This document shows positions 24,198-34,542 of a stretch of DNA of 64,000 nt, in pieces (within the stretch, counting starts at the first letter, position 1; each line of letters begins with the position of its first letter). Both the position numbers and the translations under genes were made by a program. This stretch comes from Edaphochlamys debaryana (lineage: Eukaryota; Chlorophyta; Chlorophyceae; Chlamydomonadales). The notes below the pieces were generated by a model. The model made no database searches, was not told the DNA's origin, and saw only the letters and a list, made by a program, of their open reading frames with translations. The stretch lies in contig JAEHOE010000017.1 in assembly GCA_016858145.1 (NCBI GenBank), positions 1,273,860 to 1,337,859 of the forward strand. The letters are read 5' to 3'.

Positions 24198-27100
24198 TCA
24201 CGCCAGCTCCTTGCGGCCCCCGGCCTTGATGGCCTTACGCCCGTCGCCCCTGCCCCACACGCCCGCGCCCGGGCCCTGCAGCACGCCCTCCTCCCCGGCC
24301 TCCTGCGCCGCCGCCAGTGCCTCAGCGTCGGGGTAGTCATCGTTGGGCTCATCCCTGTGGGGGGTAGGTGGAAGGGGTGGGTGGGAGGGGAAGAGGAGCG
24401 CAGGGGGTAGATGCGACATTGGCAGCAGGGGCGCGGGGGGAAGGTGGCAAAGGGAATTGCAGCAGCGGGAGTGGGTACGGCATGCGGCGGCAGAGGCCAC
24501 ACAGGTGGGAAAGGGCGAGTCCCGGAAACCCTGCCCCATATCACCCCTGCCCCAAGATCCAGATCCAGATCCAGATCTCGAGTCCCGCTCACCTGTCCCT
24601 CACGCCCCACATGCTGCCGTGCAGCTTGCCCTTGATCATGTCCTGCTCCATCTTCCACTCGGGCTCGGCGTACCTGTACGGCCGTACGGCAGGGGCACGT
24701 GGGAGGGAGGGGTCTGAGCGGTAAGTGTAGAAACTCGCCAAATACTCCAACAGCTTGGCCCAGGCGACCTGCAGAAACGTGCCGCGGTGTTGCCGCGCGA
24801 CAGCGCCTACTGTGGTCCCGCTTGACCCGCCCAGCCAACAACAACCGGGTTTTCTGCTCTTAGAAAGGAGCCGAGGGCTGATGGGAACGGACTGTGACGC
24901 GCTCTGTGCCAGCGGTGCCCGCTCTCTCCGCCTGCCGACACCCGCCTCCCCCGCTCCTCCCCGCGCCAGCTGCACACGCGGACGCTCCCCACCGACCGTG
25001 GCGCGCCGGTACCCACCCCAGCCAACAAAACTACGGGGTTTGCGCGCTCGATGCGCTCTGCAGTGCCCCGCCCTGCCCGCCGGCTCCCCAGCTGCACATG
25101 CGGACCCGCCCCCAGCCCCCCCCACCAGCAGTCCCCGCTCTCGATCTGGATGGCGTTTGCGCCCCGCTCCACGCGGAAGAAGCCGCGCTCGCCCCAGTAG
25201 GTGCCCCTGGGGGTGAGGGGTTGCGGGGGGGTGAGGGGGAGGGTGAGGGGGAGGGTGATGGGGAGGGGTGAGAGTGGGGGGGAGGGGGAGGGGGGTTTGA
25301 GGAGGAGGGCGTAGGGAGGGCGTTGAGAAGGCGCGGCAGCCAGCGAGCCCGAGGGGTGAGGGGGGCGGAGGGTGATGAAAGGGGTGGAGGCCACGAGTGA
25401 GACCCCAGCAGGGCCCAGAGGGCAGGAGTAGCTGCGGGGTGGGCCCAGGATGTGGCCCACGCGGGCTGGCGACCCTTCGCCAACCCCAACCCTCACCAGG
25501 CCCACCCGGGCCCCACTCGGGCCCCGCTCACCAGCTGTTCCGCACCAGCCAGTACTTCAGGCCGTCCTCCTCGCCCCAACCGACAACCTCCACATCTGCA
25601 AATGGGAAGAAGAAGGGCGGGTTAGTCGGGAACAGCCAGCCGTAGCAACACGGACTGTGTAGTGTGGCAGAATGGGCAATGCCGTACACCCGCAGTTCGC
25701 CGTACCGTGGTCGATCTCGGTGTCCTTGGAGGTGTCGCGGAAGATGCCGCTGCCGTACTTCCACGTGAAGTCGTTGGGGCAGGCCACGCCGCACGTGATG
25801 GGGCCGCGGTGGTAGATCTCAGACATCATGGCCTGACAGGGGGCGGGATGGGGGGCAGGGGGGGTTGAGAGTGGGTTAGTGGCGAGGGGCACGGGGCGCT
25901 GGGGTGTCAGGGAGAGGGGGGTAGAGAGGAGGCCTCACTGGGAAGTGAGGGCACCACATGGTTTGGGGCTGGGGTGTTGTGGCCAGCGCATTCGTGCCAA
26001 TGATAAGCGAACGGGACGATTCATTCAGTGATCATCATCGCGACTGTCCCCCCTCACCTCGACCCCCTTCTCCAGGTTGCCCCAGGCCTTGACGAAGTAC
26101 TTGATGGGTCGCTCCACCGGCCAGCAGGTCTCCACGCCCTGACAGGGGGGGAGGGGGAGGAGGGGGAAAGAAGGGGGAGGGAGGGAGGGGGACTACGAGT
26201 GGGGGCTTGGACAGCGGGACCACCACGCCTACGCGCAGCCCCTCCTCCGCTCCTCACCGTTACCCCCACACACCCAATCCCAACCCCGCCCCCGCTGCCT
26301 CGCCTCCTCCCCCGCCTCCTCCCACCCCCACCCCCACCCCCACCCCCCTACCTTGAGGGGCATGCAGTTGTTGCACACGCCCTCGGGAGGGCAGTGCCGC
26401 GCGTGGCGCCACTTGGTGTGGTCCGTGGCGTTGTAGGTCATGCAGCCCTCGTCGGGGAGGCCGAACCTGACCGTGGGGGAAGGGGGAAAGAGGGCACAGG
26501 AAGGAGGTCAAGCCAAAGCGCGCGGAACACACATGGGCTCCGGTCTGGATTAAAACCCCGATTCTTGACCCCTCTTCCGCCCGCCTGCTGATACCCACGC
26601 CCTCCGCCCCCCAAACCCCCCCCCCCCCCCCCCCCCGGAGCCCGAACTCACTCGGCCATGTAGCCAAACACGTCCACCGTGTCGCCCCCGTCGCAGCCGT
26701 GGCCGTAGCCCTCGAAGGCCGCGCAGTTGAGCAGCGTCTGCCGCGCCAGCATGACGTCGGGGAAGGCGCCCTTCTTCTTGATCTTGAGCCTGGCGGTTGG
26801 CGGTTGGGAGTTGGGAGTTAGCGGTCGGGAGCTGGTGCTTGGGTTGGGTTGGACGAGGCGCGCAGCGCGCCTTTCCCCGCCTGTCCCTCGCCACGGCTAC
26901 TCGTCTCCAGGCCCCTCCCCTCTCCCTCCTGTCCTGTATCCTCCCCACCACGCTCATTTCTCTTCTAGCCGCGATGCCAATCAACCCCGCTCATGGGCGG
27001 GCCCCCTGGGCGGGACCACGGGGCTCAGCCCTTTTCCTGCCTTCGGGCAGCCACCCTTGTCTCTTCTAGCACGAAAACCCCTGCCGTCTCCCCCGTCCCC

Positions 27101-27978
27101 CCTCCCCAACCTCCATCTGATCCGCATCTGATCCGCATCTGATCCGCACCTGTCCTGGATCATGGACAGGCTGCCGTGCACCCAGCAGGCGCCGCAGTAG
27201 TAGGGGATGTGCTGGTTCCAGTTGGCCGTGCACAGGCTCACGCCGTCCACGTCGCACCAGCTGAAGTCCTTGGGGAGCTCGCCTGGAGGGGGAGGGCGAG
27301 GATGGGGAAGGGAGGGAGAAGGGTCGGGGACGCGACGGGGAGGCGCGAAGAGGGGGTGGGTGCTTATGGCATGACGGGAGGATGGGCGGTGGCAGGTGGA
27401 GGGGGGAGACGTGGGCTTGCTGGGAGGGGAGGGGGCGAGACTTTAAGCCTCGGCTTGTGGGCACAGACGTGTGGCTGGGGGAGGCAAAGTCTGGAGGACC
27501 GCTTGGGGAGCCCTCAGCGTGCCGGGCACCCCACGCGCGCGCCCTCGCGCGCCAAAAACCCTGGCACGGCTCACGTGCCGGGGCTAGGCCACGGCCTCGT
27601 CTGCCGACCACCCATTTACCACTGCAAATTCAACTTAAGTGACCAGGCAAGGAAAGGGACCCCGCGTGAAGCACGGAGCGTGCGTCACGCGCGGCTCCGG
27701 CTCGTAGCGGCGCAAACATGATGCCTTCCGACTCGCGTGGCACACGTTGGCAGCTGCACCGGCTCCGTATCCAACCCCAGATTTTAACGCGCTTACTCAC
27801 TCTCCTTCTTTTGCGGCGCGGGGACGTGGTTAAAAAAGCGCTTCTCCGCCGGGATGGGCTTCTTCAGGGCCTTATTCCGGTATCCACCAGCGTCTGCAGA
27901 GCCAGCGAGAAGTGCGACCGCGACCAGCGCGGCTGCCACGAGGGCAGCTGCCCTCAAATGGCCACATGGTGGTGACAT
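24198..27978 (-). CDS. Cathepsin Z/X-like papain-family cysteine protease, copy 1
   Basis: Ten exons, in transcription order 27978-27801, 27282-27150, 26789-26652, 26466-26352, 26138-26058, 25832-25706, 25595-25532, 25206-25126, 24673-24593, 24354-24198, encode 384 aa; all phases close. A hydrophobic leader (AALVAAALVAVALLAGSADA) suggests entry into the secretory route to vacuole or lysosome. The core is C1A papain: HIPYYCGACWVHG with catalytic Cys ~92, IDHDVEVVGWG with His ~257 and RNSWGTYWGERG with Asn ~277. The HIP tripeptide before the active site and the short propeptide are hallmarks of cathepsin Z/X, a lysosomal carboxypeptidase. Beyond the usual C terminus there is an acidic extension (DEPNDDYPDAEALAAAQ) and a basic last ten residues, unlike animal cathepsin Z. 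A second copy lies at 39129-41743. Confidence 0.92.
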
Positions 27979-29021
27979 GGTGGTCCCAGCTGCTGCTGGA
28001 CTGTGCGCTTAAGTGCTCAAGGGAGCCAGGTATGTAGCAGTTGGGTAAGTAGCTTGTAGGGAGAAGCGCGCGCATATGGATCAGGGAATATGGATCGTAA
28101 GGGGCATCAATGCGGGGGCCAGGCCTCGCGCCCGGGCCCCGCCACGCCCTGCCACGCCACGTTGCCGTTCAACCAAGTCCGGACGGCCCCTGTGCCTCCC
28201 TGCCCCGCACCTTCTCGTGCCCGCACCTCTGTGCCGAACCCCTTGCACGCCCGAGGGATGGACTGCGGGCGTGACCGCGTTCCGCCGCGTTCAACCCGCT
28301 TTCCCCCAGCACACAAAGGCCCGCGCGGCCGCGCAGTTCTTGCCTACAGGCAGCCCAGCTCCTCCCGCCAAAGTTGACCGGATTAACTGATGATAGGCTG
28401 TTGAGGTCTGTGGGGCCCCGGGTCCGTCGGCTGCATGGCAGCCGAACTTCCGGGTGCTGGGCAGGGCAGCCCAGGGCATCAAGGGCTGCCCGCCGCGTCT
28501 CACCATGCCGCTGTGGCTCAACCCGGGGCGGTGAGGCCCACGCTATGTTGAACCTTGCCCATAGCAGCTCCCTCGGAAGGGAGCGTACCCGATGTTGCAA
28601 TGGGCAAAGTTCGCTAGTGCATGGCGCGCAATGTCAGCACTTTGCGGTCCTCATCATTGTAGGTGCAGCTGGCTGCGGTGGTGTAGGTGGGGGAGCTGGG
28701 GGAGAAGCAGGCGCAGAAGTGCCACGGGGGGGGAAGGGGAGAGGACAGGCGCGAGCGCCGGGGAGGGAGGGGCTGAGCGCACACGCCGGTCGGCGGGTAG
28801 GCACTCGTCAAGAGCTGCGGCCGCTGGAAATTGGTGCGCATCTGCAGGTTTGTTTACCGAGAGGCAAGGCCGGAGAGGTTGTGGGCTCTGGTCGACATCG
28901 CGGGCGCATGCCCCCATGCCAATGCCAAGAAGCGGTCCGCAAGCACAGGTTTGGCCCACTTTGCGCCACCAGCCCTGACCCGCTAGACGCCTTTCCCTAA
29001 GCACGTAACAGCCTAGGAAAC
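27979..29021. promoter_or_regulatory. Divergent intergenic region, cathepsin 1 / plastid S17
   Basis: Just over 1 kb between the two divergent start codons. It should contain both promoters and 5' leaders. No gene, TATA box or repeat was recognised in it. Confidence 0.35.
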
Positions 29022-29339
29022 ATGCAGTCCTCGGTTCTGCGCACCCAGGCGTTCCGGCCCGCGGCCGTCTCCCGGCGCGGCGCTGTGCAGGTCCGCGCTG
29101 TCCAGGACATTAAGGGCGTTGTTGTTAGCGCCAAGACCAGCAAGACCGTCGTTGTGGAGACTGAGCGCCTGGCCACGGACGTGCGCTATGGTGCCCGCCG
29201 CAAGGTCACCACTCGCTACCAGTGCCACGACGAGTCCGGCAGCCTGAACGTCGGCGACATTGTGCGCTGCTCTGGCACCCGCCCGCTCAGCAAGACGAAG
29301 CGGTTCGTCGTGGCTGAGGTGCTGCGCAAGGCCGATTAA
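29022..29339 (+). CDS. PRPS17: Plastid 30S ribosomal protein S17 (nuclear-encoded)
   Basis: This intronless gene encodes 105 aa. Residues 1-~27 ([20 protein letters not shown]) are Ser/Arg/Ala-rich and lack acids, as in chloroplast transit peptides. The remainder is a bacterial-type uS17 OB-fold: [19 protein letters not shown], then [34 protein letters not shown] and VVAEVLRKA. Bacterial S17 binds 16S rRNA in the body of the small subunit during early assembly, so the protein should act in the chloroplast ribosome. Length of the mature part (~78 aa) matches bacterial S17. The lack of introns is unusual next to its neighbours and is explained by size. Confidence 0.95.
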   Translation: MQSSVLRTQAFRPAAVSRRGAVQVRAVQDIKGVVVSAKTSKTVVVETERLATDVRYGARRKVTTRYQCHDESGSLNVGDIVRCSGTRPLSKTKRFVVAEVLRKAD

Positions 29340-30773
29340 GCCGCTCGGTCAGCGAGCTGGCCCTGGCGACTTTGTGGAGCAGCAGCTGTGGGAGCTATGA
29401 GGCTGAAGGCGTGCTTTTGCGGAGGGCTCGAGGCGGAGGTGGTGCAAGGTGGAAAGCGGCTGGTGGCTCCAAGCGTCACTCCCAGGCGCAGCAGCTGCGC
29501 TGCCAGCGGCTCGGCTGGCTGCGTTCAATTGGGCGGCCTTTGAGAGCTGCAAAGAGGACAGTAGTGGGGGACAGCGTGCTGAGGCCGGGCGCAAGCGGAA
29601 TTTTGGCTTTCACCTCCGCGGCGCCCGGACTTGATCGCTGGACAGATAGTGCTGGGCATGGACGAGGAGGGGCATCGTAGTGCAGGGGAGGGGAACCGTT
29701 CCACGGCCAAGGGGACTGAGGTGGGCATGTTGCCCTGGAGTGGGTCGTGGTGCATGCGGCGACCAAGTGCTGGGCGAGCCGCAAGCGTGTAAGCCTGAGA
29801 CGGCTTGGATGTCCCCATTGCCTCGTGCGTGCTAGCGGTGTCGGTCTGCGGGGCATACATGCCCCTTGCCCCTTACGTGCCACTTCAGCAAGAGACCGGG
29901 GATGGGGGCATGCCGAGGGAACCAGGCACCACGCAGCTGCCGGGGGATGCCCACACGCGTCCTTGCTTCTGGGACGACAGCCATGGCAGTAACTGTCAGA
30001 CCAAGGATAGACCAGCCAAGCAGCAGCGAAGGCGGGCAACAGGAGGGGGCTCAGCTCTGACCCAGTTGCTGAAAGCCACAGCCGGTGTGGCACAGGTACT
30101 CAAGGAGGTGTCATTCCAGCTCATAGGCCTTACTCCAGCACTTGCAGCCCCAGCCCCGCAGCGTTTCAGCCCCGCCCCGTTTCAGCCCCGCCCCTGTCAG
30201 GAAAGCCGAATTGCCATATGCAGTGATACACTACGCATTCTCGCCACAGTCGCCAGTCAACTTGCGTCCCCGCCCCGGCACTCCGGCAGGGCGACCCCGC
30301 AGTCCCATCACGCGCTTCCAACCAAGCGCTTCGCTTCGTTGATGTCTTCTAATCCCATCACGCTTCCTGCCCTACCATCGCTGTTTCTTGAGGTACCTGC
30401 CTGCTTCCCCCCTCCCCTTCCACCGCCAGCACGCCTGGCTACCCCAGCCCAAACCAGCAGCAGCATAGCGCCGCACTTCCCCCTCCTCCCCGACCCCCGC
30501 AGTCTGCTAGCGGTAACCGGCGCAGCTCTACATCATCGGCAGCAACAGCATGCCGGTTACTCTAGCATAGCCGCTATCAGCCGCATCACCGACTACATCT
30601 TCTGCGCGTACCGTTCCGTGTAGTGCTAGATGGCCTTGTTGCTTGTGTACTGCGCGGGGGATATGCCCGCCTCCCCGACCCCCGCTGGCCTCCCCTACTG
30701 CACCCCCAGCTCTGCATGCTACCGCACGCTACCGTATCCTCCCCCCTCACATTGCATTGATCCCCCCAGCACG
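29340..30773. other. Convergent 3' regions of PRPS17 and PEX19
   Basis: The plus-strand 3'UTR of PRPS17 probably ends after TGTAA at 29788. The remainder would hold the PEX19 3'UTR and spacer. A short direct repeat (tttcagccccgcccc) occurs twice near 30165-30195. No gene was recognised. Confidence 0.5.
29788..29792 (+). terminator. TGTAA poly(A) signal, PRPS17
   Basis: TGTAA 449 bp after the PRPS17 stop codon. Confidence 0.55.
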
Positions 30774-33700
30774 CTACTGCATCTTGCACTTGTCCAGCTC
30801 AGCGCTCATCTCCTCGAGCGCGGGCTGCGGGGGGCCCCCGCCCGGCCCCGCCGCCTCCCCCGCGCCCGCCCCGCCGTCCGTGTGGTCGGCAGCCGCCAGG
30901 ATGGCGTTCAGGTCCCGGCCCGCGCCCCCCGTCATCTCCTCCACGATGTCGCCCGGGGGGTCGCCGTACGTCTGCATCTGCAGGTGGTTGGTGGTTGGTG
31001 GTTGGCAGGGCGGAGGCGGGCGGGAGGCAGGTTTGGGGTGGAGCAGTCAAGGGGCCTTTCGCCAGGGAGCTCGGTTGCCGAGGGCTGATGTGCATGCCTG
31101 CATGCTGTGTAGCTCGCCCGCCTCCTGCAGCCAGTGGTGGGGCACTGCCGCTCCCCTCGGCTCAACCCCGATGCTTGCTTCGCAGTTCGGTCCCCTGGCT
31201 CCCTTGACGCCGTCCCCCTGACCAAGCCGCCTTCACGCCTTCCCGCACCGCCAAGGCACCGCTCCTAGACCCCCTTGTCCCTCGTCGCCTCTATGCCTCT
31301 GGGGGATGAGCTCCATGCATCCGCGCAAACATCGCTGCCCTCTTGTGGCCCCCTTTCCTTCCGACTTGCCCCCTACCCCTCCGCCCCTTCCTAGCCCCCC
31401 CCCCCGCGCACCTCCTGGATGAGGTCCATGAGTCCGGCGAAGTCCGAGGGGTTGGTCTCGTAGTGCTTGCACACCTGCGGCCGCGGGAGCGAGGGCAGGT
31501 ATCAAGCAAATTCACCGCCTGTGTCAAGAGCCAAGGGTCATATACACTTTGGTGCATGGGACCCTGATCCTCTGGAGTGAAGGGGCGGAAATTGAAGCGT
31601 GCCGGGGGGTCTGGTCGAGGCCCCCGTGATCAACGCCCTGCCAGGAGGCGTGAACCCCCTGGTCACGAAGCGGTAGTCAAGAGCCTCTGGCCACACCAGC
31701 TCCTAGCGCTCGGGCCTCAGCCCACATGCAAACCAGCCACGCCGTACGGTACGTAAATCGGTCGTCTGACATGGAGTCGCCCCGCACACAACGGCGCCCA
31801 CACCTTCTGTACGGCCTCGTACTGCGCCACGTAGCGCGCGTAGTCTTCCGGCGGCAGCGAGTTGGCGTGAGCCTCCAGCCAGGGGGGGTAGCGGTCACGG
31901 ATCTCCTGCGGGCGTGATTGGCACGAGTTACGGGTGTAATGGTGGTGAAGAGGGGGGACGGTGGTGAAGACGGGGCGCGGGGTGCAAGGGTTGGGTGACG
32001 GGAACTGCCGCCTCTTCCGCTTCCGCAAGCCTGCCACAGTAGTCCCTCTTCCGAGCCCATCGGCTAGCCACACCTGCCCAACACCCTCCCGTACAGCCAC
32101 GGGCACACGCTCCGAATGCAAGTGATCTGCCGTACCTTGAGGGGGCCGTACAGCACATCCTTGGACAGCAGGTGCTGCATGATGTAATCCACCATGACGT
32201 TTACGCCGCCGCCCTCGCCGCCCTCGCCGCCGGCTCCCCCCATGCCCGCGAGGCCTCCCAGCAGAGCCCCGAACGGGCCCAGGCCCCCCGGGCCTCCCAT
32301 GCCACCGGCGGCGCCGCCAGCCCCCGCAGCGGCTGCTGCTGCCGCCGCCGCCGCCCCGTCCACGTGTCCACGCGTCGCCTTGGCCTGCTTATTGACCGTC
32401 TTCTTGGTCTGCTTGGCCAGGCCGGCGAAGCGTGATGACGTCAGCGCGTCATCAGCCTCATCCTCGTCGTCGCCACCGCCAGCGGCAGCGGCGGCACCGG
32501 CTGCACCGCCAGGGGCCCCTGCGGCGCCGCCAAATGCGGCGGCGAGGGCCTGCGCCATGGCGTCGTCCTCGGGGCCCCCGCCGGGCCCACCCGGGCCCCC
32601 GCCCGCCATCAGGGACTGCATCAGCGCCGCCATCTGTTGCTGTGCGGCCTCGTCGCCGCCCTCACCGCCGGGCCCACCGGGCCCACCCGGGCCCCCGGCG
32701 AGGCCCCCCAGCATCTTGCTGAAGAGGGCGGCGAAGGGGTCGTCGTCGGGACCAAGGCCCGGCCCGGTCCCCGGTCCGCCCAGTCCAGGACCACCCAGGC
32801 CCGCCGGGGGGCCTCGCGGGCCGAGGCCTGGTGGAGGCCCCGAGCCGTCGGGCCCCATGAGGCCCATAAGGCCCGCGGCCAGGTCGTTGGCCTCTGCCCG
32901 ATCCTCGTCACCTCCTGTGCGGGGCCCGGGAGAGGGTTGGGCAGCCTTAGCCTGGGGATAGACGCATTCAGTGGCCCCAGCAGAGAAGGCGATGCATTCG
33001 GTGCACCAGACCTCAGAACACGACCGCGAATAGAACTGCCAACTCTCAGGGGGATCAACATTGGCGCATGCGGGGTCCCCAGCAATCTCCGGGTCCGATC
33101 TGGATCTGGGTCGCTTCTCCCAACGGCAGGGCAGACCTCCAGCGGCCTGCACCCAGCCCTGTCGTCCGGGTGTCAGCTACACACTGCCAGCCTCGGCCTC
33201 GTCCCCCAGCGCCAATTGAGGCCCACCGCGCCCGCGCACACCCAAGCCCAGCCCTCGTCAAGGCCCGCCCCAAGCTTATCGCCATCCCTTCACAACCAGC
33301 ACCCAGCATCTATCCGACCAGGCCCTCCTCACTGTAGCCAGCCATTAGCCCATCCGACCACCCCATGCACGCCTCCTGACCCGACCCACCTAGCCCCGCC
33401 TCCTTGATGAGGTTTAGCAGGTCATCCGCCAAGCGCTGGGCTTCGGGGTTGAGCTTGGACGGCGCCCTTCGGCCCGACGTCGACACCCCACTGCCGCCGT
33501 CGACAGCGTCTGCCTCCGCCGCCGGGCCGCTGGTGGTGCTAGCTGACTCCGCGGCAGGAGGGTCTGCGGGCCCCGGCTGAGGCTTCTTGGGTTTCCGGGA
33601 CAGGAGGTCGGGCCCGCCGAGGCCCTTGCCCAGGCCCAGGCCTTTGGGGCCGGGCTTCGCTGGGGTGGGTGCTGAGGTGGCAGCTGCGGTTGCTGGTGCC

Positions 33701-34076
33701 GGTGCCGGTGCCGCTTCAGGAACCGGGGCATCGGCAGGGGTGGCCGAGGACTCCGCTGGGACCGCCCTGTCTACGCCGGCAGCCTCGACAGGGGAGGGGG
33801 CCGGCAGGGCGCTGCGCGGGAAGGTTAGCGTGAGCACGCAGGATGGATGGCTGCCCTCGGTAGGGCTTTGCCCCTCAAAGCCCTCGCACCTGGTCGCCCC
33901 CGTGCTAACAGCTACCGCCACAGCGGGTGGCTTAGGTGCCGGCGCATCGTCGAAGTCCGCGAGCGCCTCTGCGCAGTGAGGGGTCCCGGAAGCACGTAAT
34001 CGAGCGACGGCTCCAGGCCCGCAGCTCCCAGCATGCGTATCTCACCCTCTAGCAAATTATCCAGGTCGCTGGCCAT
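30774..34076 (-). CDS. PEX19: Peroxin 19, peroxisomal membrane protein chaperone
   Basis: Seven exons (34076-34046, 33968-33890, 33811-33390, 32914-32136, 31905-31804, 31474-31412, 30977-30774) encode 559 aa, with all phases closed. PEX19 is the cytosolic chaperone and import receptor that delivers peroxisomal membrane proteins to PEX3. The N terminus MASDLDNLLEEALADFDDAP matches the PEX3-binding motif. The C-terminal cargo domain is clear: MQHLLSKDVLYGPLKEIRDR, PPWLEAHANSLPPEDYARY, then GDPPGDIVEEM. The protein ends CKMQ, a CaaX box like the farnesylated ends of human and yeast PEX19. It is nearly twice the usual ~300 aa because of a Pro/Ala-rich linker and long Gly/Pro/Ala runs (32190-32900). 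It shares a 466-bp divergent promoter region with ICME. Confidence 0.95.
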
Positions 34077-34542
34077 GCTGCCTCCGCTCCTATCTGCTGC
34101 TGTGCGTGCGCCGATTCACCGCCTCATCCGCGGGTTTGCACTTGCGACCTTACGCAGCGAGGGAAGCTTATTGTCGTCTAGGGGATACGCGCGGCAGTGG
34201 TACAGGCAGTGGGTTTGGCGTGATGAGACGATGTGGCGGATGGGGTAACGGCTTCAATCAGCTGACCAGCCCGCGCTGCGGTGCCTTGCCAGTTGCGACT
34301 GCACAGCACTGCAGGAAACACGCACGAGAGCATCAGAACCGCGTCGACCCGAGCCTTGGACCCTAGCTGCACACGGTTTTGTTGGGACCCGCGCGTGCAG
34401 TACGCCTCGCCTGTGGTGGCGCAGCGAACTTGACGCACAAGAGCGACTAGGCTAATAGCGCTCGGCACCCAGCTGTCGGAACGCGGGCCGCGGTCAACGA
34501 CGAAATCGAGCAGCGCTGCCTGCGCGAGAGCAGCCAGTCGCT
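34077..34542. promoter_or_regulatory. Bidirectional promoter region, PEX19 / ICME
   Basis: A 466-bp interval separates the PEX19 ATG (complement, 34076) from the ICME ATG (34543). Both leaders and promoters must fit here. No recognised core element was identified. Confidence 0.5.

Noticed and set aside
26610..26640. Run of about 20 C in a cathepsin 1 intron
   Set aside because: A homopolymer inside an intron, likely slippage or assembly length error; no functional meaning could be supported.
33890..33916. Earlier PEX19 exon 2 donor at GCG|GTAGCT
   Set aside because: It leaves the next exon out of phase. The donor after 33890 restores the frame across the whole gene.
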